Of a stretch of DNA of 34,785 bases, positions 15,265-24,177 are shown piece after piece. The position numbers and the translations under genes were made by a program. Location of the stretch: the NCBI RefSeq assembly GCF_002858765.1, contig NZ_PJRP01000012.1, positions 177,770 through 212,554 of the forward strand, read 5' to 3'. Within the stretch, counting starts at the first letter, position 1; each line of letters opens with the position of its first letter. Below the pieces are notes generated by a model. The model was not told the origin of the DNA and made no database searches. It was given only the letters and a program-made list of their open reading frames with translations. The DNA is from Cupriavidus pauculus. GTDB taxonomy: Bacteria > Pseudomonadota > Gammaproteobacteria > Burkholderiales > Burkholderiaceae.

Positions 15265-16806
15265 ATGAAAAATCTTGGTATTGGTGTACGCCTAGGCATC
15301 GGCTTTGGCGTGGTGTTGGTGTTGTCGACGCTCATGACCGTGCTTGGCGTTGTGCGCCTGCAGGAAGTCGCGGGCCGTACGCACGAAATGATGCAGGAGC
15401 CGTTGGCCAAGGAGCGCCTGGTCAGCGACTGGTATCGGCTGATGTATGCGAGCGTGCGCCGTACCACGGCCGTGGCACGCAGTGGCGATCCGTCGCTGGG
15501 CGCGTTCTTCTCGGCCGAGACTGCCTATTCGGTCAAGGCGATTGCCGAGCTGCGCGACAAGATCGAGCCGCGCCTGTCCACGGACGAGGAAAAGGCATCG
15601 TTCAAGAAGATTCAGGTGGTGCGCAACCCGTACAACGATTCGCGCGACAAGATCACCAAGCTCAAGGCCGAAGGCCTGACCGACGAAGCCAACAAGGTGC
15701 TGGAGTCGGAATTCGTGCCGGCCGGCGATGCCTATCTGGCCGAGATCCAGAAGCTGCTCGATATCCAGCGTGCATCGATCGATTCCACGGCGGTGCAGAT
15801 CAATAGCATCTACGAAAGCGCCCGCAACGGCCTGATCACGCTGGGCGTTGTCGCGCTGGCCATCGGCGTGGCCTTTGCCTGGTGGCTGACCATCGGCATC
15901 ACGCGCCCGCTGCATCGCGCCGTGGGATTTGCGCGCACTGTGGCGTCGGGCGACCTGACCAGCCGCATCGAGGTGGACAGTAACGACGAAACTGGCCAGT
16001 TGCTGGAAGCACTGCGCGAGATGAACGACAACATCCTGGGCATCGTCAAGGAAGTGCGCAACGGCACCGAGGCCATCGCCACGGGTACGAGCCAGATTGC
16101 CGCGGGCAATACCGACCTGTCGCAGCGCACCGAGGAGCAGGCGTCGTCGCTGCAGGAAACGGCATCGAGCATGGAAGAGCTGACCAGCATCGTGCGCCAG
16201 AACGCCGACAGCGCCAAGCAGGCCAGCGCGCTGGCCGTGAATGCGTCGGAAGTGGCTACGCAGGGTGGCGATGTGGTGGGCCAGGTCGTGCACACGATGG
16301 ACGAGATCAACTCGTCGTCGCGCAAGGTCGTGGACATCATTTCGGTGATCGAAGGCATCGCGTTCCAGACCAACATCCTGGCGCTGAATGCTGCGGTGGA
16401 AGCTGCCCGTGCCGGCGAGCAGGGCCGTGGCTTTGCCGTGGTGGCCGGCGAGGTGCGCAGCCTGGCGCAGCGCAGCGCCAACGCCGCCAAGGAAATCAAG
16501 ACGCTGATTGGCGATTCCGCCGACCGCGTCGAACGCGGTTCGGAATTGGTGGCGCAGGCCGGCCAGACCATGGAAGAGATCGTCAGCGCCGTGAAGCGCG
16601 TGACCGACATCATGGGCGAGATCAGTGCGGCGTCGGCCGAGCAGAGCTCTGGTATCGAGCAGGTGAACCAGGCTGTCACGCAGATGGACACCGTGACGCA
16701 GCAGAACGCCGCACTGGTGGAACAGGCCGCGGCGGCCGCGGGCTCGCTCGAAGAGCAGGCCCAGCGTCTCAAGGAGGCCGTGGCGACGTTCCGCCTGGCC
16801 GCCTGA
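15265..16806 (+). CDS. Methyl-accepting chemotaxis protein
   Basis: A 513-residue transmembrane chemoreceptor. Order of parts: membrane segment 1 (about 8-30), a periplasmic four-helix-bundle sensor (about 31-188), membrane segment 2 (about 190-212), HAMP (about 213-265) and the cytoplasmic signalling helices with the highly conserved hairpin 'EGIAFQTNILALNAAVEA', where CheA and CheW bind. Methylation-site helices carry 'EEQASSLQETASSMEELT'. The C-terminus (EAVATFRLAA) lacks the NWETF-type pentapeptide for CheR tethering. I choose ATG 15265 (MKNLGIGVRL), the form typical of these receptors, over ATG 15247 six codons earlier. The ligand is unknown; the sensor type is often called 4HB_MCP. No other chemotaxis gene is in the window. 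Confidence 0.92.
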   Translation: MKNLGIGVRLGIGFGVVLVLSTLMTVLGVVRLQEVAGRTHEMMQEPLAKERLVSDWYRLMYASVRRTTAVARSGDPSLGAFFSAETAYSVKAIAELRDKIEPRLSTDEEKASFKKIQVVRNPYNDSRDKITKLKAEGLTDEANKVLESEFVPAGDAYLAEIQKLLDIQRASIDSTAVQINSIYESARNGLITLGVVALAIGVAFAWWLTIGITRPLHRAVGFARTVASGDLTSRIEVDSNDETGQLLEALREMNDNILGIVKEVRNGTEAIATGTSQIAAGNTDLSQRTEEQASSLQETASSMEELTSIVRQNADSAKQASALAVNASEVATQGGDVVGQVVHTMDEINSSSRKVVDIISVIEGIAFQTNILALNAAVEAARAGEQGRGFAVVAGEVRSLAQRSANAAKEIKTLIGDSADRVERGSELVAQAGQTMEEIVSAVKRVTDIMGEISAASAEQSSGIEQVNQAVTQMDTVTQQNAALVEQAAAAAGSLEEQAQRLKEAVATFRLAA

Positions 16807-16813
16807 TGCCGAT

Positions 16814-16848
16814 GGCCTGATGCGCGGTGCAACGCTGCGCTTCAGGCC
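16814..16848. terminator. Hairpin between convergent MCP and cyoD
   Basis: GGCCTGATGCGC (16814-16825) pairs with GCGCTTCAGGCC (16837-16848) at 11 of 12 positions, with an 11-base loop. It lies in the 51-base gap between convergent stops and fits a shared terminator, though no U-run is present on either side. Confidence 0.55.
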
Positions 16849-16857
16849 TTGCAGCCG

Positions 16858-17289
16858 TTACTTCGTCCTGGGCGGCACGATCGTGCCGCCCGACTGCGCG
16901 GCCTCGCGGGCGTGCTCCATCTGCGGCATCATGTTGCTGTTCAGGTGGAACATGACCCACAGCGACCCTGACAGCGTGATCACCACCAGCGTCAGCGTGA
17001 ACATCAGCGACAGCATGTTCCAGCCGCCCTCCGACTTCGCGTTCATGTGCAGGAAGTAGATCATGTGGACGACGATCTGCACCGCCCCGATCAGCAGAAT
17101 CACGACGGCCGTGGTCGACGACTTGTCGAATACCTTGCCCATCACCAGCCAGAACGGCACTGCCGTCAGGAACACCGACAGCACGAAACCCGTCAGGTAG
17201 CCGCCCAGTGTGGCGTGGGGCCCGATGTCTTCTTCGTGATGGCCGTGATCGTGGCCATGGCCGTTCATGGCGTGGTCTTGCGCGCTCAT
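16858..17289 (-). CDS. cyoD: Cytochrome bo3 quinol oxidase subunit IV
   Basis: A 143-residue membrane protein with three helices and a histidine-rich N-terminus (MNGHGHDHGHHEED), family marks of CyoD: 'GYLTGFVLSVFLTAVPFW', 'QIVVHMIYFLHM' and 'SLWVMFHLNSNM'. It assists assembly of subunit I in the bo3-type ubiquinol oxidase. Its ATG overlaps the cyoC stop as ATGA, so translation is likely coupled; longer in-frame starts upstream would lie inside cyoC. The His-rich N-terminus is longer than in E. coli. It is the last cyo gene here; the next gene is convergent. Confidence 0.93.
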   Translation of the reverse strand: MSAQDHAMNGHGHDHGHHEEDIGPHATLGGYLTGFVLSVFLTAVPFWLVMGKVFDKSSTTAVVILLIGAVQIVVHMIYFLHMNAKSEGGWNMLSLMFTLTLVVITLSGSLWVMFHLNSNMMPQMEHAREAAQSGGTIVPPRTK

Positions 17290-17942
17290 GGCAACGTTCC
17301 CATCAGGTAGACAAAGGTAAAGACGCCGATCCAGACGACGTCCAGAAAGTGCCAGAACATCGACAGGCACATCAGCCGCCGCTTGTTGGCTGCGACCAGG
17401 CCGTGGCGCCCCACCTGCAGCATCAGCACGATCAGCCAGACCATCCCGAACGTCACGTGCAGCCCGTGGGTGCCGACCAGCGAGAAGAACGACGTCAGGA
17501 ACGCGCTGCGCGTGGGGCCGGCACCCTCATGGATCAGATGCGCGAACTCGTACAGTTCCACGAACAGGAAGGCCGCGCCAAACACGCCGGTGATGGCCAG
17601 CCAGATCTGCGTGCCGGCCACGCGGTTCTGCTGCATCTGCAGCATCGCAAAGCCGTACGTGATCGACGACAGCAGCAGGAACGACGTGTTCAATGCCACC
17701 AGCGGCAGCTCGAACAGTTCGGCCCCGGTGGGGCCGCCCGCGTACTCGCGGCCCAGCACGCCGTAGGCGGCAAACAGGCAGGCGAAAATCAGGCAGTCGC
17801 TCATCAGGTAGAGCCAGAACCCGAGCAGCGTGCCGTTCTGCGGATGGTGTTCCTCCGTCAGGTAGAACTGATAGCCGCCCGGCGGTATGTCGTCGGCGGC
17901 CGCGGTGCTGTGCGCTTGGAGCGGTAGGGTCGTATCAGCCAT
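17286..17942 (-). CDS. cyoC: Cytochrome bo3 quinol oxidase subunit III
   Basis: A 218-residue, five-helix subunit III of the haem-copper quinol oxidase. Recognisable are 'GFWLYLMSDCLIFACLFAAY', 'FVELYEFAHL', 'FFSLVGTHGLHVTFGM' and 'FWHFLDVVWIGVFTFVYLMG'. It stabilises the catalytic subunit. The start overlaps the end of cyoB by eight bases and the stop overlaps the cyoD start, consistent with a tight operon. Confidence 0.95.
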   Translation of the reverse strand: MADTTLPLQAHSTAAADDIPPGGYQFYLTEEHHPQNGTLLGFWLYLMSDCLIFACLFAAYGVLGREYAGGPTGAELFELPLVALNTSFLLLSSITYGFAMLQMQQNRVAGTQIWLAITGVFGAAFLFVELYEFAHLIHEGAGPTRSAFLTSFFSLVGTHGLHVTFGMVWLIVLMLQVGRHGLVAANKRRLMCLSMFWHFLDVVWIGVFTFVYLMGTLP

Positions 17943-19938
17943 GGCCTGCCATCAGTTGGGTGCGTGCCGCTTCGGTCCGGACCACTTCGTCAGTCGGGAT
18001 GTAGTAGTCGCGCTTGTAGTTGAAGGTATGGATGATTGCCGCGATGATCGTGGCCGCGAACGACGCCGCCGCCAGCCACCAGATGTGCCAGATCAGCGCA
18101 AAGCCCATCAGCGTGCACAGGCCGGCCAGCACGATGCCCGCCGCGGTGTTCTTCGGCATGTGGATCGGGATGAAGCCCTCCATCGGCCGCTTGTAGCCGT
18201 ACTGCTTCATCTGCCACCAAGCATCGGTGTCATGCACCATCGGCGTGAACGCGAAGTTGTACTGCGGCGGCGGGGACGACGTGGACCATTCCAGCGTGCG
18301 GCCGTCCCATGGGTCGCCGGTGGTGTCTCGCAGTTCCTCGCGGCGCATGAAGCTGACCACGAGCTGGATGATGAAGCAGGCAATGCCGCAGGCGATCAGG
18401 AACGCGCCGAACGCGGCAATCAGGAACCAGATCTGCAGCGACGGATCGTCGAAATGGTTCACCCGCCGCGTCACGCCGAGCATGCCCAGCCAGTACAGCG
18501 GCATGAACGCGAAGTAGAAGCCGGTGAGCCAGAACCAGAACGACGCCTTGCCCCACGATGCCACCAGCCGGTAGCCGAAGGCCTTCGGGAACCAGTAGTA
18601 GATGCCGGCCATCAGCCCGAACAGCACCCCGCCGATGATCACGTTGTGGAAGTGGGCGATCAGGAACAGGCTGTTGTGCAGCACGAAGTCGGCTGGCGGC
18701 ACCGCCAGCAGCACACCGGTCATGCCGCCGATCACGAACGTGATCATGAAGCCCACCGTCCACAGCATCGGCGCCTCGAACTTGATCTTGCCGTGGTACA
18801 TCGTGAACAGCCAGTTGAAGATCTTCGCCCCGGTGGGGATCGAGATGATCATCGTCGTGATCCCGAAGAACGAGTTCACGCTGGCGCCGGAGCCCATGGT
18901 GAAGAAGTGGTGCAGCCATACCAGGTAAGACAGCACGGTAATCACCACGGTGGCGTACACCATCGACGCGTAGCCGAACAGGCGCTTGCGGCAGAAGGTG
19001 GCGGTGACCTCGGAGTAAATGCCGAACACCGGCAGCACCAGGATGTAGACCTCGGGGTGGCCCCAGATCCAGATCAGGTTCACGTAGAGCATGGCACTGC
19101 CGCCCTGGTCGGCCGTGAAGAAGTTGGTGCCGACGTATCGGTCCATCGACAGCAGCGCCAGGGCAGCGGTCAGCACCGGGAACGCGGCGATGATCAGCAC
19201 GTTGGTGCACAGCGACGTCCAGGTGAAGATCGGCATGCGCATCAGCGTCATGCCCGGCGCGCGCATCTTGACGATGGTGACGAGCAGGTTGATCCCCGAT
19301 AACAATGTCCCGACCCCGGCCACCTGCAACGCCCATATGTAGTAGTCGACGCCCACGTCCGGACTGTGCAGGATGCCGGAAAGCGGCGGATACGCCAGCC
19401 AGCCCGTACGCGCGAACTCGCCGACGAACAGCGACATCATCACCAGGATGGCGCCGCCGGTGGTCATCCAGAAGCTGAAGTTGTTCAGGAACGGAAAGGC
19501 CACGTCGCGCGCGCCGATCTGTAGAGGCACCACGAAGTTCATCAGCCCCGTGACCAGCGGCATGGCCACAAAGAAGATCATGATCACGCCGTGCGCCGTG
19601 AAGATCTGGTCATAGTGGTGTGGCGGCAGGTAGCCGAGGTTGTCGCCGAACGCGACGGCCTGCTGCAGTCGCATCATCACCGCATCGGCAAAGCCCCGCA
19701 GCAGCATTACGATGCCCAGCACGACGTACATGATGCCAATCTTCTTGTGGTCGATGCTGGTGAACCACTCGTGCCAGAGGTAGCCCCAGACGCGGTAGTA
19801 GGTCAGCAGTGCCACCAGGGCGATGCCGCCCAGGATGACGACGGCGAAGGTGCCGATGAGGATGGGCTCGTGCAGTGGGATGGACTCCCACGACAGGCGG
19901 CCAAAGATCATGTTGGCGAGTTCTGAGCGCTCGGGCAT
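17935..19938 (-). CDS. cyoB: Cytochrome bo3 quinol oxidase subunit I
   Basis: A 667-residue catalytic subunit with about 15 helices. All redox-centre ligands are visible: H116 ('IFTAHGVIM') and H431 for the low-spin haem b, H294 with cross-linked Y298 ('WGHPEVYILVLP') plus H343/H344 ('WLHHFFTMG') for CuB, and H429 ('LIAHFHNVIIGG') for haem o3, each offset by ten from the E. coli numbering. It reduces oxygen to water with ubiquinol electrons and pumps protons. The ATG at 19938 is chosen because AGGTGA lies just upstream; a GTG three codons earlier is possible. The gap to cyoA is 87 bases. Confidence 0.96.
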   Translation of the reverse strand: MPERSELANMIFGRLSWESIPLHEPILIGTFAVVILGGIALVALLTYYRVWGYLWHEWFTSIDHKKIGIMYVVLGIVMLLRGFADAVMMRLQQAVAFGDNLGYLPPHHYDQIFTAHGVIMIFFVAMPLVTGLMNFVVPLQIGARDVAFPFLNNFSFWMTTGGAILVMMSLFVGEFARTGWLAYPPLSGILHSPDVGVDYYIWALQVAGVGTLLSGINLLVTIVKMRAPGMTLMRMPIFTWTSLCTNVLIIAAFPVLTAALALLSMDRYVGTNFFTADQGGSAMLYVNLIWIWGHPEVYILVLPVFGIYSEVTATFCRKRLFGYASMVYATVVITVLSYLVWLHHFFTMGSGASVNSFFGITTMIISIPTGAKIFNWLFTMYHGKIKFEAPMLWTVGFMITFVIGGMTGVLLAVPPADFVLHNSLFLIAHFHNVIIGGVLFGLMAGIYYWFPKAFGYRLVASWGKASFWFWLTGFYFAFMPLYWLGMLGVTRRVNHFDDPSLQIWFLIAAFGAFLIACGIACFIIQLVVSFMRREELRDTTGDPWDGRTLEWSTSSPPPQYNFAFTPMVHDTDAWWQMKQYGYKRPMEGFIPIHMPKNTAAGIVLAGLCTLMGFALIWHIWWLAAASFAATIIAAIIHTFNYKRDYYIPTDEVVRTEAARTQLMAGHG

Positions 19939-20025
19939 GGTTGTCACCTGGGCCTGTATTGACCAATGCTGGCCAATGATGATTGGCGAAATCGAATCCG
20001 TGAAGGGGTGGAACCGGGTTGCGCC

Positions 20026-21036
20026 TCAGCGCAAAACCTGCCTGCCGTCATTGAGCGCGGCATCCGGCGCGAACACCGGCGCCACGTCCGGTGTGTTGCT
20101 CGCGGTGCAGATTTCCGCGGACGGATCGAACCTGGCACGGCTGCGATTCCGGTTCTGTGCCATGGTGTCCGCCATGCATGTCCCGCCCTCCACGCAGCGG
20201 TTCAGGATCAGCTTGTAGAGGTTGGGCTCGACGCTGGCATAGCGCTGCACCGGGTCGCCCTCGCTGGGCTTGGCCAGCTTCAGGTACGTGTCCTTCGACA
20301 GCGGCGTGCCCGATGATTTCGCCTGCTGCACCCAGCGGTCGAAATCCTCGTTCGACATGCCGTGGAATTTGAAACGCATGTGTGAAAAGCCTGCGCCGCT
20401 GTAGTTGGCCGACATGCCTTCGTAGACGCCCGACTTGTTGATCACCGCGTGCAGCTGGGTCTGCATGCCCGGCATCGCGTAGACCATGCCGGCCAGCGAC
20501 GGCACGAAGAACGTGTTCATGACCGAGGTGGCGGTGATCCGGAATGCAATGGGCCGGTCAACCGGCGCGGCCAGTTCGTTGACCGTGGCAATGCCTTGCT
20601 CGGGATACAGGAACAGCCATTTCCAGTCCATCGCCACCACTTCCACGGTGAGCGGCTTTACGTCGGCCGGCACCGGGCGGTGTTCGTCGATGCGGGTCAG
20701 GGGGCGGTAGGGGTCGAGCTGATGGGTGCTGACCCACGTGACCGCGCCCAGCGCGATGATGATCAGCAGCGGCGCGGCCCAGATGGCCAGTTCCAGCACC
20801 GTGGAGTGATCCCATTCGGGGTTGTAGGGCGCATCCTTGGCGCTTTCGCGATAGCGCCAGGCGAACAGCAGGGTCAGGCATATCACCGGCACGATAATCA
20901 GCAGCATCAGGCAGGTGGCGATGATGATCAGGTCACGCTGCCGCACGGCCATGTCGCCGGAGGGCGACAGCAGCACGGCGTTGCTACATCCCGCAAGGCC
21001 CAGCAACAAGGCGACTGCGGCACTTCGCAAAAGCAT
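20026..21036 (-). CDS. cyoA: Cytochrome bo3 quinol oxidase subunit II (lipoprotein)
   Basis: A subunit II with a lipobox 'LLGLAGC' (Cys17 from the chosen start), two transmembrane helices ('LIIIATCLMLLIIVPVICLTLL' region and 'ELAIWAAPLLIIIALGAVTW'), and the cupredoxin-like domain with 'VEVVAMDWKWLFLYPEQGIATVNE'. The CuA-binding cysteines of cytochrome c oxidases are absent, as expected of a quinol oxidase. ATG 21036 (GGGA upstream, short lipoprotein signal) is preferred to ATG 21084, which has no ribosome binding site. The C-terminus is extended compared with E. coli as I remember it and holds three cysteines in 'LNRCVEGGTCMAD' and 'EICTAS'. First gene of cyoABCD. Confidence 0.93.
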   Translation of the reverse strand: MLLRSAAVALLLGLAGCSNAVLLSPSGDMAVRQRDLIIIATCLMLLIIVPVICLTLLFAWRYRESAKDAPYNPEWDHSTVLELAIWAAPLLIIIALGAVTWVSTHQLDPYRPLTRIDEHRPVPADVKPLTVEVVAMDWKWLFLYPEQGIATVNELAAPVDRPIAFRITATSVMNTFFVPSLAGMVYAMPGMQTQLHAVINKSGVYEGMSANYSGAGFSHMRFKFHGMSNEDFDRWVQQAKSSGTPLSKDTYLKLAKPSEGDPVQRYASVEPNLYKLILNRCVEGGTCMADTMAQNRNRSRARFDPSAEICTASNTPDVAPVFAPDAALNDGRQVLR

Positions 21037-21231
21037 TTTTCCCGTCACACGAAACGTCGGCACTGCAGCTTCGGAGCGTGGCATGGTGTTGGAAGTGGCG
21101 TTTGACTAACGTCGACGGCTGGCAGACGTCGCAATCTTTCGATTTCCAATGGCAGTTTAGGCGCTATTCTTGTTACTGCGGGACTTTAAGTGCAGTACGA
21201 CATTCCTTCCGCACTCGATGGAGACTCCACG

Positions 21232-22554
21232 ATGGCCAGTCTGTCCCACCAGCATCGCGCGTCGCCGACTGCACCTCCGGCGCCCGGCCACCATGAGGTG
21301 GCGCCTGCCGAAATCGCCACTGGCGTGGTGATTGGCCGGGCTTCCGAGTACTTCGATTTCTTCACCTACGGCATCGCCTCGGTCCTGGTCTTTCCCACGG
21401 TCTACTTTCCGTTTGCCAGCGAGCTGTCCGGGCTGCTCTACAGCTTCGCGATCTTCTCGTTCGCCTTTATCGGACGCCCGTTTGGAACGGGGCTGTTCAT
21501 GCGCGTGCAGCGGCGCTGGGGGCGAGGTATCAAGCTGACGGCGTCGCTGTTCCTGCTGGGCACCGCCACCGTGGGCATTGCGTTCCTGCCTTCGTACGCG
21601 TCGCTGGGCAGCACGGCTATCTATCTGCTGGCGCTGTTCCGGTTCCTGCAGGGCATTGCGTTCGGCGGATCATGGGATGGGCTGCCCTCGCTGCTGGCGC
21701 TCAACGCGCCCGAGCAGAAGCGGGGCTGGTATGCGATGGTGGGGCAGCTTGGCGCGCCGACCGGTTTCCTGGTGGCGGGTGCGCTGTTCCTGTTCCTGTA
21801 CGTCAGCCTGACCCCGGCGGAATTCATCGACTGGGGCTGGCGCTATCCGTTCTACGTGGCGTTCGCCATCAACGTGGTGGCGCTGTTCGCGCGGCTGCGG
21901 CTAGTGGTCACGCACGAGTACACGCGGCTGCTGGAGGAAGACGAACTGGAGCCGATCAGCACGCTGCAAATGGTGAACGCGCAGGGCTTCAACATCTTCC
22001 TGGGCGCGTTTGCATCGCTGGCCAGCTATGCGCTGTTCCACCTGGTCACGGTGTTTCCGCTGTCCTGGGTCAGCCTGCACAAGACGCAGCCGATCAGCGA
22101 CGTGCTGGCGATCCAGATCGTCGGCGCGGCCATCGCCTTCATTGGCACGCTGATCTCGGGCTGGCTGGCGGACCGCATTGGCCGGCGCACCACGCTGGCG
22201 ACCATGGCGGTGCTGATCGGCATCTTCAGCCTGGCGGCGCCGTGGCTGCTGGATGGCGGCGCGTCGGGCCAGGACACCTTCATCCTGGTCGGATTTGGCC
22301 TGCTGGGCCTGTCGTATGGGCAGGCGGCCGGCGTGGTCACGTCCAACTTCGACACCAAGTTCCGCTATACGGGCGCCGCCCTGACCACGGACTTCGGCTG
22401 GCTGTTCGGAGCCGCGTTTGCGCCATTGGTGGCGTTGGGGCTGTCGTCGCTGTTCGGGCTGGTGGCCGTCACGCTGTATCTATTGTCGGGCGTGGTGGGT
22501 ACGCTGATCGCCCTGCGGATCAATCGTGCGCTGGGGACGCCCGACGACGCTTGA
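21232..22554 (+). CDS. MFS transporter, metabolite:H+ symporter (MHS) type
   Basis: A 440-residue, twelve-helix transporter. 'IGRASEYFDFFTYGIASVLVFP' at helix 1, 'FSFAFIGRPFGTGLF' and 'SGWLADRIGRRTTL' are characteristic of the metabolite:H+ symporter branch (ProP/KgtP/ShiA-like). ATG 21232 has GGAG nine bases upstream; a GTG at 21190 lacks a site. It is transcribed away from cyoA across a 195-base gap, and its last 35 bases overlap the end of the convergent LysR gene. The substrate is not evident. MFS proteins beside cyo operons are common in this lineage as I recall, but the functional link is unproven. Confidence 0.88.
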   Translation: MASLSHQHRASPTAPPAPGHHEVAPAEIATGVVIGRASEYFDFFTYGIASVLVFPTVYFPFASELSGLLYSFAIFSFAFIGRPFGTGLFMRVQRRWGRGIKLTASLFLLGTATVGIAFLPSYASLGSTAIYLLALFRFLQGIAFGGSWDGLPSLLALNAPEQKRGWYAMVGQLGAPTGFLVAGALFLFLYVSLTPAEFIDWGWRYPFYVAFAINVVALFARLRLVVTHEYTRLLEEDELEPISTLQMVNAQGFNIFLGAFASLASYALFHLVTVFPLSWVSLHKTQPISDVLAIQIVGAAIAFIGTLISGWLADRIGRRTTLATMAVLIGIFSLAAPWLLDGGASGQDTFILVGFGLLGLSYGQAAGVVTSNFDTKFRYTGAALTTDFGWLFGAAFAPLVALGLSSLFGLVAVTLYLLSGVVGTLIALRINRALGTPDDA

Positions 22555-23425
22555 ATTCGCTGAGTGCAAAGTCGACGAAGGCGCGTGCCGCAGCAGTGCG
22601 GTACGCGCCTTTTCTCTGCAGCAGGGCGGCGTGCCGCGGCGGCAGTGGCCGTTCCAGCTTCAGGATGCGCAGGTCTGCCTGGCCAGCGGCGATGGCGGCC
22701 GGCAGCACCGTGGCGTGGCGCCCGCTGCGTACCGCATCCAGCACCGCACTCACCGAATTGGCCTCGAACGCGATGCGTGGCTCGATACCCAGGCCGCCAA
22801 AGTAGCGCGCGATATAGCCGCGCGTGGCAAATTCCCGCGTCAGCATGGCCATCGATTCCCCGGCCAGCGCCTCCGCGCCCAGTGCGGCGCGGCGCCGCGC
22901 CAGCGGGTGCGACGCGCCCACCATGTAGGCCAGGGGCTCGTCGATCAGCGGCGTGGCTTCCAGATCCGGCAGGTGGATATCGTCGAAGGCGATGCCGATG
23001 TCGATGTCGTCGTCGGTCAGCAGCGGCTCCACGCGCTCCTGCGGCATTTCGCGCAGGCTGAGTGTGATGTTCGGATACCTCGCATTGAACGCCACGATCA
23101 GCGGCACCACTAGGTAGGGCGTGAACGTTGGGGTCATGGCCAGCCGCAGGTTGCCGCGCGTGAGTTCGCCCACGTCATGGATGGCCCGCTGGCCGGCTTC
23201 CAGGTCTTGCAGCGCGCGCCGCGCGTGCACGTAGTAGGCCTGTCCCGCGTCGGTCAGCCTTACCGAACGGCCGCTGCGGTCGAAGAGCGGGGCGCCCAGC
23301 GTGTCTTCAAGCTGGCGGATCTGTTGCGACAGCGTGGGTTGCGAGACGTGCAGCGTCTCGGCGGCGCGCGTGAAGTTGCCGGCCTCGGCAACGGCCAGGA
23401 AGTAGCGAACGTGGCGAAGCAGCAT
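22520..23425 (-). CDS. cynR: LysR-family regulator, CynR-like
   Basis: A 301-residue LysR regulator with an N-terminal winged helix-turn-helix ('NFTRAAETLHVSQPTLSQQI', 'LGAPLFDRSGRSVRLT') and a C-terminal effector-binding domain. Resemblance to E. coli CynR is strong by recall: 'AIHDVGELTRGNLRLAMTPTFT', 'EFATRGYI', 'EANSVSAVL' and 'RTAAARAFVDFAL'. CynR activates cyanate-degradation genes. ATG 23425 (MLLRHVRYF) aligns with CynR; a TTG four codons upstream is an alternative and neither has a good ribosome binding site. It is divergent from a carbonic anhydrase gene with LysR-type dyads between them. No cyanase gene is in the window, so the effector may not be cyanate. Confidence 0.9.
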   Translation of the reverse strand: MLLRHVRYFLAVAEAGNFTRAAETLHVSQPTLSQQIRQLEDTLGAPLFDRSGRSVRLTDAGQAYYVHARRALQDLEAGQRAIHDVGELTRGNLRLAMTPTFTPYLVVPLIVAFNARYPNITLSLREMPQERVEPLLTDDDIDIGIAFDDIHLPDLEATPLIDEPLAYMVGASHPLARRRAALGAEALAGESMAMLTREFATRGYIARYFGGLGIEPRIAFEANSVSAVLDAVRSGRHATVLPAAIAAGQADLRILKLERPLPPRHAALLQRKGAYRTAAARAFVDFALSEFKRRRASPAHD

Positions 23426-23439
23426 GGAGAGGCTCAACT

Positions 23440-23496
23440 ATTGGTGTTGCCAATGGTTGGCATAATAATCCCGTCTTTGACCAATGGCGTGCCATT
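23440..23496. promoter_or_regulatory. LysR-type operator region and cynT promoter
   Basis: The gap holds three dyads: ATTGG-TGTTG-CCAAT (23440-23454; contains T-N11-A), TGCCAA-TGG-TTGGCA (23448-23462, overlapping the first) and AATGGC-GT-GCCATT (23483-23496). A promoter for the carbonic anhydrase can be drawn as TTGGTG (23441-23446), 17 bases, AATAAT (23464-23469), which would place the operator on the -35 and spacer. These are the right size and place for CynR-like autoregulation and activation. Confidence 0.6.
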
Positions 23497-23529
23497 CGAC
23501 ATGCTGGCGGTTCAAATGGGGGATTTATC

Positions 23530-24177
23530 GTGAAAGACCTGATTCAAGGCATTCTCAAATTCCAGCGCGAGGAATTTCCGAAGCTGTCTGCGCTGTTCCA
23601 GGAACTGGCCACGCAGCAGAGTCCCAGCACGCTGTTCATTGCCTGTTCCGACAGCCGCGTGGAGCCGGCGCTGCTGACCCAGAGCGAGCCGGGCAAGCTG
23701 TTCGTGATCCGCAATGCCGGCAATATCGTGCCCGCCTATGCGGTGCAGCCGGGCGGCGTGTCCGCCAGTGTCGAGTACGCGGTGGCGGGCCTCAAGGTGC
23801 GCGATATCGTGATCTGTGGTCACTCGAATTGCGGCGCGATGACGGCGGTGGCCATGTGCCAGTGCCTGGACCACATGCCATCCGTGGCCGAATGGCTCGA
23901 ACATGCCAGCAGCGCCCGCAAGATCAGCCTGGCGCGGCCCCATGCGTCAGACCGCGAGCGTGTGGACGACATGGTGCGCCAGAACGTGATCGAGCAGCTG
24001 GCGCACCTGCGCACCCACCCGTGCGTGGCGCAGGCGCTGGCCGAGCGGCGTATTGCGCTGCATGGCTGGTACTACGACATCGGCACCGGTGCCATCGATG
24101 CGCTGGACGGCAAGTCGGGCCGGTTCGTGCCGCTGGCCGAGCATCCTGACGTCAACGCCACGGAGATGGCCGCATGA
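23530..24177 (+). CDS. cynT: Beta-class carbonic anhydrase
   Basis: A 215-residue beta-carbonic anhydrase that interconverts CO2 and bicarbonate in the cytoplasm. Zinc ligands are C39, H98 and C101 ('FIACSDSRVEP', 'ICGHSNCGAM'), with the catalytic D41-R43 pair present. The start is GTG at 23530, with GGGGGA seven bases upstream. Divergence from a CynR-like regulator supports naming it after CynT, which in E. coli supplies bicarbonate to cyanase, but without cynS here it could equally be the housekeeping Can. Its stop overlaps the ATG of the next gene (ATGA). Confidence 0.93.
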   Translation: MKDLIQGILKFQREEFPKLSALFQELATQQSPSTLFIACSDSRVEPALLTQSEPGKLFVIRNAGNIVPAYAVQPGGVSASVEYAVAGLKVRDIVICGHSNCGAMTAVAMCQCLDHMPSVAEWLEHASSARKISLARPHASDRERVDDMVRQNVIEQLAHLRTHPCVAQALAERRIALHGWYYDIGTGAIDALDGKSGRFVPLAEHPDVNATEMAA

